The notes under the pieces are model-generated. The model saw only the letters and a list, made by a program, of their open reading frames with translations, had not been told where the DNA came from and ran no database searches. The position numbers and the translations under genes were made by a program. 6,320 nt of DNA, from contig JAEEHZ010000116.1 of the NCBI GenBank assembly GCA_016281115.1, positions 1-6,320 on the forward strand. The letters run 5' to 3'. This DNA is from Clostridiaceae bacterium. GTDB lineage: Bacteria > Bacillota > Clostridia > Oscillospirales > Acutalibacteraceae. Shown piece by piece: positions 1 to 5,487 of the stretch (its first letter is position 1; every line of letters begins with the position of its first letter).

Positions 1-1
1 C

Positions 2-196
2 TGTCAAAACTGTACAAAGCGTCAGATGCACTGTCATTCACAGTGCAGCCTGTACGCAGAATACAGGCAGCAGCTACAGCTGCACAAAGATGCTGTAAAC
101 AAGCAAAAAGAGCTTGACAGCTTTCTATTCATAACAAAACAAGCCCTTATGAAAAAGGGCGCAACAAGACTATACTATAATAAAAAGGCAAGGTGA
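2..196 (+). CDS. Small Cys/His-rich phage protein, 5' end cut by window
   Basis: The frame is open from base 2 to a TGA at 194-196 and gives 64 residues with no start inside the window, so the gene begins further left. The visible N-terminal part, CQNCTKRQMHCHSQCSLY, has a CxxC...CHxxC arrangement that could hold one zinc ion. It is followed by a long, basic, glutamine-rich helical stretch ending KKGATRLYYNKKAR. Small proteins of the form CxxCxxR...CHxxCxxY plus a charged helix are common in Firmicute phages and prophages, and their function is unknown. The stop codon lies inside the ribosome binding site of the next gene, so the two are probably translationally coupled. The reading frame and family resemblance are fairly secure; zinc binding is inferred from the cysteine spacing only. 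Confidence 0.75.
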   Translation, partial: CQNCTKRQMHCHSQCSLYAEYRQQLQLHKDAVNKQKELDSFLFITKQALMKKGATRLYYNKKAR

Positions 197-197
197 T
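190..197 (+). promoter_or_regulatory. Ribosome binding site AAGGTGAT that decides the start at 202
   Basis: AAGGTGAT matches the complement of the 16S rRNA 3' end over eight bases and lies four bases before the ATG at 202. It contains the TGA stop of the upstream gene. A GTG at 193 is also in frame, but it lies inside this site, so ATG 202 is the better start. ATG 208 is a possible alternative. Confidence 0.7.
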
Positions 198-201
198 AAA
201 T

Positions 202-390
202 ATGTTAATGCGTTTCTTTCTTATTGATTGGTTGTTAGACTATATCAACACGCCTAAAATTGAAATGTCATTAGGCACTGAATTATTAGGTATATTAGCT
301 ATAGGTATTATAGCTTTCTTAATTTTAGGCGTAGTCACAGGAATAGCACTTATTATTCAATACTTTAAGAACAGGAGAAATGAAAAATGA
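202..390 (+). CDS. Small single-pass membrane protein, unknown function
   Basis: This gene encodes 62 residues. An amphipathic or hydrophobic N-terminal part (MLMRFFLIDWLLDYI) is followed by one clear transmembrane segment at about residues 29-53 (LGILAIGIIAFLILGVVTGIALII), then a basic tail YFKNRRNEK. By the positive-inside rule the C-terminus should be cytoplasmic. ATG 202 was chosen because AAGGTGAT sits just before it. The start at 387 of the next gene overlaps this stop as ATGA. Phages of the phi29 group make small early membrane proteins that tether replication to the membrane, and phages also make small holins. The sequence alone does not favour either role, and the position among early-type genes far from the lysin only weakly argues against a holin. 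Confidence 0.75.
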   Translation: MLMRFFLIDWLLDYINTPKIEMSLGTELLGILAIGIIAFLILGVVTGIALIIQYFKNRRNEK

Positions 391-518
391 GTACATGCAA
401 AGATATTGTGTTTTATGTTGAGTGTTACTGTAACACATGCGACGAATTACACATTCACAAAACACGCTGTTATATGTGTTATTTAGCATATAACTATATT
501 CTGAAAGGAGAATACTAA
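387..518 (+). CDS. 43-aa cysteine-rich mini-protein, possible zinc knuckle
   Basis: A short gene of 43 residues: MSTCKDIVFYVECYCNTCDE followed by LHIHKTRCYMCYLAYNYILKGEY. It starts at an ATG overlapping the previous TGA (ATGA). AGGAG at 373-377 lies nine bases upstream, and the gene stops one base before the next start at 520. It has six cysteines (positions 4, 13, 15, 18, 28 and 31) plus an HIH pair, giving a CxCxxC...HxH...CxxC pattern that could form a treble-clef or zinc-ribbon-like site. The good ribosome binding site, the tight packing and the non-random cysteine pattern argue that it is real despite its size. I do not recognise a family and assign no function. Confidence 0.65.
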   Translation: MSTCKDIVFYVECYCNTCDELHIHKTRCYMCYLAYNYILKGEY

Positions 519-519
519 A

Positions 520-735
520 ATGAAAATTGAAGAGTTTGTTGGAATTGTTATGAGTGTTTTGACAGGTTTAAAAAATGAATGTTCAAAATATGAATGTTGT
601 ACCGAAAAATGTGATTTTTATGTACATGACATAGGTACTTGTTTATTAAAAGAATGTCCTTGTGATTATGATTTATCAAAAATTAAAAAAACAATAAATA
701 CTATTGTTGAAAAGGAGACGAATAAAAATGAATAA
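520..735 (+). CDS. 71-aa cysteine-rich protein, unknown function
   Basis: This gene encodes 71 residues, starting at ATG 520, nine bases after AAAGGAG (504-510). Residues 1-18 form a hydrophobic helix (IEEFVGIVMSVLTGL). Residues 19-48 carry seven cysteines (21, 26, 27, 31, 41, 46, 48) in an ECSKYECCTEKCDFY...GTCLLKECPC arrangement. The remainder is a charged helix (DLSKIKKTINTIVEKE). The cysteine block suggests metal binding, or less likely disulfides, since no signal peptide is evident. This stretch is more AT-rich than the downstream genes, with AAA, AAT and TTT codons dominating. The last eight bases overlap the next gene. It is the third cysteine-rich small protein in the first 750 bases. 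I do not recognise a family. Confidence 0.7.
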   Translation: MKIEEFVGIVMSVLTGLKNECSKYECCTEKCDFYVHDIGTCLLKECPCDYDLSKIKKTINTIVEKETNKNE

Positions 736-922
736 TAATGTTGTTTTCGTAAAGTCAGTTTTAGTCCCTGATCATTACACCGTATTTGCAGACAGCACAC
801 GCAAGGGCACAATACACAAGAACGGTAAGCACTGGATACTTACAATATTTGAAAAGTATCGTAATTACACTTTCAAAGGCAGTTTAGCAGACTGTGTACA
901 AGAAGCAAGGGAGATGTTATAA
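728..922 (+). CDS. 64-aa small protein, unknown function
   Basis: This gene encodes 64 residues from ATG 728, ten bases after AAAGGAG (711-717). An in-frame TTG at 704 lies inside the upstream gene without a ribosome binding site, so 728 is preferred. The pattern suggests several short beta strands (NVVFVKSVLV, YTVFADS, GTIHKNGKHWILTIF, YTFKG) and a C-terminal helix (LADCVQEAREML). It overlaps the upstream gene by eight bases and its own TAA overlaps the next start (TAATG). The small beta-plus-helix layout and basic character would suit a nucleic-acid-binding early protein, but that is inference and no family is recognised. Confidence 0.7.
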   Translation: MNNNVVFVKSVLVPDHYTVFADSTRKGTIHKNGKHWILTIFEKYRNYTFKGSLADCVQEAREML

Positions 923-1191
923 TGATCGTATGGTATCGACTAACAATACCGCGCATTGAACGAAAAGACACAGTAATATTGCCGCGTCAATTTCTGCTGC
1001 GTGTGTATGGTAGACACAAAGTTGTTGTTAGTGAAAACGGCTTTACAACTGCATTTGGCTACATATCAACAAAGCCGATAGAAATGACATTACAGAAAGC
1101 GCTGTCAATTATCAAGATGTATGCACCTATACCATACATACATCATTATACACGCTATATAAGATTGGAAGTGATAACAAATGAGCGATGA
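922..1191 (+). CDS. 89-aa basic small protein, unknown function
   Basis: This gene encodes 89 residues starting at ATG 922, overlapping the preceding TAA by one base, with an AGGGAG ribosome binding site about ten bases upstream. It is strongly basic and rich in aromatic residues (MIVWYRLTIPRIERK; RQFLLRVYGRHKVVV; YIHHYTRYIRLEV). The order of elements, beta-rich first and then a helix TLQKALSIIKMYA, loosely parallels the 64-aa protein just upstream (helix SLADCVQEAREML). An old duplication is possible but unproven. Basic charge suggests DNA or RNA contact. The 3' end overlaps the start of the next gene by 11 bases (1181-1191), and the ribosome binding site of that gene lies inside this one. 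Confidence 0.7.
   Translation: MIVWYRLTIPRIERKDTVILPRQFLLRVYGRHKVVVSENGFTTAFGYISTKPIEMTLQKALSIIKMYAPIPYIHHYTRYIRLEVITNER
1167..1180 (+). promoter_or_regulatory. Ribosome binding site of the GTGATAACA type for the 1181 gene
   Basis: GGAAGTGATAACAA immediately precedes ATG 1181. The GTGAT core pairs with the 3' end of 16S rRNA (AUCAC). Nearly the same block recurs before the starts at 1396 and 2056. Confidence 0.6.
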
Positions 1192-1399
1192 TGTAACATT
1201 ATATAATGAATTAAGGTCGAAAAAAGACTATTTATATGATATGATAATCGGTGAATTAAACCGTATATCAGTGTCAGATGACGAACAGGAAAGACGCTTT
1301 TTGTATGGTGCATTAATAAAGAACAGTACAATATATTACGCTGTTTGTATTAAATGTGCACGCCTTTATAATAAAATTAAAGCAGGTGATAACAAATGA
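1181..1399 (+). CDS. 72-aa helical protein, unknown function
   Basis: This gene encodes 72 residues and is predicted mostly helical: MSDDVTLYNELRSKKDYLYDMIIGELNRIS, then an acidic turn SVSDDEQERR, then FLYGALIKNSTIYYAVCIKCARLYNKIKAG. Two long amphipathic helices separated by an acidic turn would form a helical hairpin, as in small dimeric regulators or adaptors. It contains a CIKC pair near the C-terminus. The start at 1181 is supported by the GGAAGTGATAACAA block directly before it. The gene overlaps the upstream gene by 11 bases and the next by 4 bases (ATGA at 1396-1399), so it is probably co-translated with the terminal protein candidate. No family is recognised. Confidence 0.7.
   Translation: MSDDVTLYNELRSKKDYLYDMIIGELNRISVSDDEQERRFLYGALIKNSTIYYAVCIKCARLYNKIKAGDNK
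1384..1395 (+). promoter_or_regulatory. Ribosome binding site AGGTGATAACAA for the 1396 gene
   Basis: AGGTGATAACAA directly precedes ATG 1396 and lies wholly inside the end of the upstream gene, where it encodes part of GDNK. AGGTGAT is complementary to the 16S rRNA 3' end. It is one of three near-identical blocks in this operon. Confidence 0.65.
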
Positions 1400-2040
1400 A
1401 CCTTGACAACATACTGCGAACAATGAATGAATATCTGTCTGATATGTTCAACATGTTTGGCGGTGAAAGTATGGAATATTCAACAGCTGTTCGTCAAGTG
1501 CGCGAAAACATATCAGACGACGTGCTGTCACAAGTCGTACGAACAGGCGCGGATTATGAAAGTGACAGCCCGACAGAACCGCTTCAATTCAGCCGCGGCA
1601 AAGCTGCACAGAATATCCTGTCTAACTTTCAGACAGATTTGACACAGCTGCGAAAAGAGCAGCGCGAACAGGGTACAGCAAAAGTACAGGCACAGCGATA
1701 TTATACAGAGCAGAAATTAGACGCGCCTGACGCGCCTGCAGATATTAAGCAACTGAAAGAACAGGCTGCAGCACGCTATGACTTCAATAATAATGTTAAT
1801 GACTGGTATGATGATATTGTAAACAGTGCCGAATTAACAGACGCTGAAAAAGACGATATCCGCGAAGAATACAGCACACTTAATACAGATTATTCTGACC
1901 CTGACAAAAGAAACACAGTTCGCAGCAAGACACAAAAGCTGCTTGACAAAATCGAAAAGAAGCGCAAAAACAAAGATACAAACACAGAACCGTCTGCGCC
2001 TGTATTAGGCGTAGGTGCTGATTTATCAACCATTACATAA
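1396..2040 (+). CDS. Candidate terminal (priming) protein for DNA replication
   Basis: This gene encodes 214 residues of charged, glutamine-rich, mainly helical protein. Residues 30-100 and 118-190 look like long helices or coiled coils, separated by a proline-rich joint DAPDAPAD (about 109-116). Residues 179-193 are very basic (TQKLLDKIEKKRKNK). The C-terminal tail, EPSAPVLGVGADLSTIT, is flexible. No sequence family is recognised. Protein-primed phages of the phi29 type usually carry the terminal-protein gene immediately before the polymerase gene; this gene lies 15 bases before it and has a similar size (phi29 terminal protein is 266 residues). Terminal proteins diverge too fast to match by eye. 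If correct, the protein would give a Ser, Thr or Tyr hydroxyl for the first nucleotide; Ser and Thr in the tail (Ser200, Ser211, Thr212, Thr214) are only guesses. A scaffolding-like coiled-coil protein is the main alternative. Confidence 0.55.
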   Translation: MNLDNILRTMNEYLSDMFNMFGGESMEYSTAVRQVRENISDDVLSQVVRTGADYESDSPTEPLQFSRGKAAQNILSNFQTDLTQLRKEQREQGTAKVQAQRYYTEQKLDAPDAPADIKQLKEQAAARYDFNNNVNDWYDDIVNSAELTDAEKDDIREEYSTLNTDYSDPDKRNTVRSKTQKLLDKIEKKRKNKDTNTEPSAPVLGVGADLSTIT

Positions 2041-2043
2041 TAC

Positions 2044-2055
2044 GGAAGTGATAAC
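2044..2055 (+). promoter_or_regulatory. Ribosome binding site GGAAGTGATAAC for the polymerase gene
   Basis: GGAAGTGATAAC abuts ATG 2056. It shares the GTGATAACA core with the sites before 1181 and 1396 and supports 2056 over the next in-frame ATG at 2074. Confidence 0.6.
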
Positions 2056-4296
2056 ATGACAAAGCCCGATATCATGTTGACTAAAGCAAACCTGCAGCAG
2101 ACTGTACAAAGCCTGCTGCAGGGCGTTCAACTTTGCAGCAACAGGAAAAAGCAAACAAAAAAATCTGAAATGTATCTACGCTGTGGCGGCGGTTACGATA
2201 CAGAAAGTACAACTGTCACAGATGATAGCGGCAAACCGCTATTTGCTTTTGTTTATCATATTCAGATTTGTATAAATGGTCAGTATATCTATTTTAGAGA
2301 TATGCAGCTGATAGCACCATTTTTTATAGAACTGTGTCACAAAGTCAAGGAATTCAAGCAGAAAAAGAAGCAGCCAAAATTGATTATTTGGGTTGCAAAT
2401 TTGGCACATGAATATGCATTTTTTAAGCGTCAATTGGCGTTTGTCGGTATAACTGACCTATTTGCAAAGAAAGCAAGACAACCCATAAAAATAACACTGC
2501 AAAACGCTGTTGAACTACGTGAATGTTTAGGTTTATTTGGTCGTAGTCTTGCAAAAGTTGCAAGCAACTACACGACGACACAAAAGCTAAAAGGTGATTT
2601 AGACTACAATAAAATACGTGTACCGAATACACCATTGACGCAGCAAGAGTACGCATATTGCAAAAATGACGTTGTTATACTTGACGAATTATCAGAAGTT
2701 GCTTTTGAAAAGTTTACTGATCAAGAATTAAAAATACCAATGACGGAAACAGGTATACTTCGACAGCATTGTAAAGCCTGTATCAAGAATATCAAAGCAG
2801 AATACAAAGCAAATTTACTGCTTATGCCTGATACTGAATATGATTATTATTTGATGCGCAAATACATGTATGCAGGCGGTTTGTCAGGTACAAGTCCTAT
2901 TTATGCAGGCAAAAAGATAAACAAAGCAAAGTGCGCTGATATAACGTCAGACTATCCAGCACAAATCAATCACAACATGTATCCAGCTGGACGTTTAGTA
3001 GAATGTCCGCCTACAGAAATAAAGCTGCATAAACGTCAATTCAGAATAATATTATTTACTTGTGATATTGCAGCAAAGACAGCACATGCTGTACTGTCAG
3101 TGCATAAGATACTGAACCGCAAAAATAATACTGACTGCTCTTTTACAACTGTTGCACGCTCTTTGATCGTTAATAACGGTAAAATACAGTACGGCAAAAA
3201 TGTATGCTTATTACTTAATAATACAGATATCGCCGCACTGTCAGAACTATATCACATAACAAATATTACAATGTATCGTACATGGTATTTCACAGCAAAA
3301 GCACGTGCGCCGCGCTTTTTGCTTGACTGTATGAACGCTGACTATAAACTTAAAAAGCAGCTGAAAGAAGCAGGCAAAGCAGATACTATTGAATATAAAG
3401 AGTGCAAAGCACGTGTTAACAGCTATTACGGAATGACAGCCACAAAATTATATGACTGTATGTTTGGATATGACGAAATGACAGAAGACATTGACGAAAT
3501 ACCCGACGACAAAGATTATAACTACAGACGCGCGCACATGTGGTTGTCGCCTTATATTGGCTATTGGTGTACGTCTTATGCAAGAGCTTTACTAATGCAT
3601 TTTATAGCGCGCTTTCCTGACCTTATATTGCAATATGATACAGACAGCCTGTATTATATAACAGATGATACAGAAGTACCTGCAGCACGCATAAAGGAAT
3701 TTGAAACAGCATTAAAACGTTATAACATGAAAATAGAATTGAAAAATATTGACCTGTTTAACAATGATGCTGCCTTTTCCGATTTAGGCACATGGGATAT
3801 TAACGATTATGATTATATAGGCTTTAAAGGCATAGGCGCAAAACGTTACTTAAAGGAATTGCCTGACGGTACATTGCAACCTGTAGTTGCTGGTATGGTT
3901 AAGGAAAGCTTTGACGAATATGTACACGAAAATAACTTTGACGCTTTTGAAGTTTTTAACGACGATTTGACACTTGATAGAGTAATAAGCAAGAAGCTTG
4001 CAAGCGTATATTATGACGGAAAGACAAAGACAATTGAAAAAGACGGCAGATTAAAAAAAGTACCTGATTATACAGCACCTGCACGCTGCGAAAAAGTTAC
4101 TGACTATTTAGGCAATACAGAGATAATCGAGATAACAACTTTTCACGCTCTTTTTGCAATTGAATTTTGCATAAAAGATATATCTGAATATATGTATCTG
4201 TGTCAGATGATACAGCAAGAAAAAGCACTGCCCGAAAAATACAGGCAGTATGAAAAATACTTTGAAGAATGGAGCGTTAATAATGCAACCAGATAA
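2056..4296 (+). CDS. Protein-primed family B DNA polymerase with 3'-5' exonuclease
   Basis: This 746-residue enzyme should replicate the linear genome from a terminal-protein primer, with proofreading and strand displacement. Exonuclease motifs: Exo I YDTES (Asp48, Glu50), Exo II ANLAHEYAFF (Asn115, Glu119 where phi29 has Asp), Exo III YCKND (Tyr201, Asp205). The YxGG-type linker is MYAGGLSGT (271-279). Polymerase motifs: A, DITSDYPAQ (catalytic Asp295); B, KARVNSYYG (Lys451, Asn455, Gly459); C, YDTDSLYY (Asp528, Asp530); and KxY at Lys596-Tyr598. About 156 residues separate motifs A and B, enough for a TPR2-type strand-displacement insertion. The N-terminus is about 36 residues longer before Exo I than in phi29, and the region after motif C is about 100 residues longer (phi29 total 575). 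Motif A reads SDYP rather than SLYP. It is preceded by the terminal protein candidate and overlaps the packaging ATPase gene by 14 bases. The family assignment is secure. Confidence 0.97.
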   Translation: MTKPDIMLTKANLQQTVQSLLQGVQLCSNRKKQTKKSEMYLRCGGGYDTESTTVTDDSGKPLFAFVYHIQICINGQYIYFRDMQLIAPFFIELCHKVKEFKQKKKQPKLIIWVANLAHEYAFFKRQLAFVGITDLFAKKARQPIKITLQNAVELRECLGLFGRSLAKVASNYTTTQKLKGDLDYNKIRVPNTPLTQQEYAYCKNDVVILDELSEVAFEKFTDQELKIPMTETGILRQHCKACIKNIKAEYKANLLLMPDTEYDYYLMRKYMYAGGLSGTSPIYAGKKINKAKCADITSDYPAQINHNMYPAGRLVECPPTEIKLHKRQFRIILFTCDIAAKTAHAVLSVHKILNRKNNTDCSFTTVARSLIVNNGKIQYGKNVCLLLNNTDIAALSELYHITNITMYRTWYFTAKARAPRFLLDCMNADYKLKKQLKEAGKADTIEYKECKARVNSYYGMTATKLYDCMFGYDEMTEDIDEIPDDKDYNYRRAHMWLSPYIGYWCTSYARALLMHFIARFPDLILQYDTDSLYYITDDTEVPAARIKEFETALKRYNMKIELKNIDLFNNDAAFSDLGTWDINDYDYIGFKGIGAKRYLKELPDGTLQPVVAGMVKESFDEYVHENNFDAFEVFNDDLTLDRVISKKLASVYYDGKTKTIEKDGRLKKVPDYTAPARCEKVTDYLGNTEIIEITTFHALFAIEFCIKDISEYMYLCQMIQQEKALPEKYRQYEKYFEEWSVNNATR
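2091..2122 (+). repeat. 10-bp perfect inverted repeat at the 5' end of the polymerase gene
   Basis: CCTGCAGCAG (2091-2100) and CTGCTGCAGG (2113-2122) are exact reverse complements around a 12-base loop. The hairpin lies about 35 bases inside the polymerase gene and would form in the mRNA just downstream of the initiating ribosome. It encodes LQQ and LLQ, so part of the symmetry may be chance codon use. Confidence 0.55.
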
Positions 4297-5419
4297 ATAT
4301 TATGACCCAAATCCCATTATTGACTATGCCGAAAAAATCAACTGCCCTGCAGTAGGTATTGCAGGCGGTAAAGGTAACGGCAAAACCTACGGTATTATAT
4401 TAAAGTACCTTAAAAAACGCTTTGCAGATACGCAGCCTAAAGTGCTGCGCTATCTGCGTCGTTTTAAAGAAAGTATATCACCAAAAGCAATACAGAGCTT
4501 ATGTAAACCGCATAAACAGTCATTGATCAATTTGTCAGGCGGTAAATATAACGACTTTCAATACTTTCAGAACCGCTTTTGGTTTATTCGCCGCGATGAT
4601 AGCGGAAAAATAGTAGAGAAAGACAGACAACCCTTTATAATATGCAGTGCATTGAATTCTGTTGAAGCTTCAACAGGTGCTGATGAGGGTGAATGCTACG
4701 CAGTATTTTACGATGAAGTACTTTCACGTGAAAAGGTTTTGCCCGATGAATTCTATATGTTAATGATTTTCCATAATAACTGCGTGCGTAACAGAACAGA
4801 TTTTTATTGTCCGCTTATTCTTGTGGGTAATACGGTAACACGTAATAGCATACTTATTACGAATTTCGGTGTAGACCTGTACAGCCTTAAAAAAGGTGAG
4901 ATAACAGTTGTCAAGAACAGCAAGAAAGAACCCACAATTGTATTTGAATACTGTAACGATGTAGAAGTCATGAAAGAAGCAGGCGACGCATATTATAAAC
5001 GCTTTGAAAATGACCGCATAAAAATGATATATAAAGGTGACTGGACAGTCGGTAATTACCCATATATACCAACACAGGAAAGAGAAAACAGCAGGCAGCT
5101 TGTAAATTTAAAGCTTATACTGAAAGACAATATTGCACTATGCTTTGAATTCTATACAAAAGGTGATAGAATGTTTGCATATGTGCGCCCATATGATGAC
5201 GACGATATAAAATATATCGCTGTACTGATCAATAAAACGCAGGTATTCAAAGATTATCATATCTTTAATTATTTGCCGTCAGGCGGTATATTTAAGCACT
5301 TTGCAAAGCTTGTGTATACAAAGAATGTATATTTTGACAGCTTTCAAACAGGCGAATATTTTAGAGACTTTTTGAAAAATCTAAAAGGCTGCGAAAGTAT
5401 AGCTAATGTGTACATTTGA
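4283..5419 (+). CDS. Genome packaging (encapsidation) ATPase, phi29 gp16-like
   Basis: This gene encodes 378 residues from ATG 4283, which has GGAG (4271-4274) eight bases upstream. The in-frame ATG at 4250 lacks a good site and would add 11 residues. Walker A is GGKGNGKT (28-35, Lys34, Thr35). Walker B is CYAVFYDEV (138-146, Asp144, catalytic Glu145). A sensor-like LILVGNT follows at 178-184. RYLRRFKESI at 56-65 and the arginines at 170-171 are candidates for trans-acting or arginine-finger residues. This layout matches the ATPases that drive DNA into the prohead in phi29-type phages (phi29 gp16 is 332 residues). The remaining 180 or so residues would hold the nucleic-acid-binding C-terminal domain. 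The gene overlaps the polymerase by 14 bases and is followed at once by a promoter and a structured RNA region. Assignment to the phage packaging ATPases is strong. Confidence 0.9.
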   Translation: MQPDKYYDPNPIIDYAEKINCPAVGIAGGKGNGKTYGIILKYLKKRFADTQPKVLRYLRRFKESISPKAIQSLCKPHKQSLINLSGGKYNDFQYFQNRFWFIRRDDSGKIVEKDRQPFIICSALNSVEASTGADEGECYAVFYDEVLSREKVLPDEFYMLMIFHNNCVRNRTDFYCPLILVGNTVTRNSILITNFGVDLYSLKKGEITVVKNSKKEPTIVFEYCNDVEVMKEAGDAYYKRFENDRIKMIYKGDWTVGNYPYIPTQERENSRQLVNLKLILKDNIALCFEFYTKGDRMFAYVRPYDDDDIKYIAVLINKTQVFKDYHIFNYLPSGGIFKHFAKLVYTKNVYFDSFQTGEYFRDFLKNLKGCESIANVYI

Positions 5420-5434
5420 TATTATTGTACACAT
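5406..5434. repeat. 9-bp perfect inverted repeat across the ATPase stop, possible operator
   Basis: ATGTGTACA (5406-5414) and TGTACACAT (5426-5434) are exact reverse complements with 11 bases between them, and each arm contains the palindrome TGTACA. The left arm lies in the last codons of the ATPase gene. The dyad ends 19 bases before the -35 box of the promoter at 5454. It could be a binding site for a dimeric regulator. It could also act as an mRNA 3' hairpin, but no T-tract follows directly (the nearest, TTTTT, starts nine bases later), so it is not a textbook terminator. Confidence 0.5.
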
Positions 5435-5453
5435 AAGAAAGTATTTTTGTGTA

Positions 5454-5482
5454 TAGACAAACATTAAAAACTGTGATATAAT
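5454..5482 (+). promoter_or_regulatory. Sigma-A type promoter with extended -10
   Basis: TAGACA (5454-5459) is a five-of-six match to the -35 consensus, then a 17-base spacer, then a perfect TATAAT (5477-5482) with the extended TGN element (TGA, 5474-5476). Transcription should begin near 5488-5490. It is the best promoter in the window and drives the RNA region and the SSB gene rather than the upstream operon. Confidence 0.8.
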
Positions 5483-5487
5483 AAAGA

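Noticed and set aside
142..159. GCCCTT / AAGGGC hairpin as a possible terminator
   Set aside because: It lies inside the first coding frame, has no T-tract after it and is followed by tightly coupled genes.
176..181. TATAAT before the 202 gene as a -10 box
   Set aside because: No -35-like hexamer at 16-18 bases, no TGN extension, and it is inside a coding region. The TTGACA at 114-119 is far too distant.
1427..1642. Overlapping + strand frame inside the terminal protein candidate
   Set aside because: Out-of-frame shadow with many cysteines and no ribosome binding site; the 214-aa frame has proper start signals and neighbours.
9..2112. 12-base exact direct repeat ACTGTACAAAGC at 9-20 and 2101-2112
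   Set aside because: About one such 12-mer match is expected by chance in a window of this size, and both copies are inside coding sequence in different contexts.
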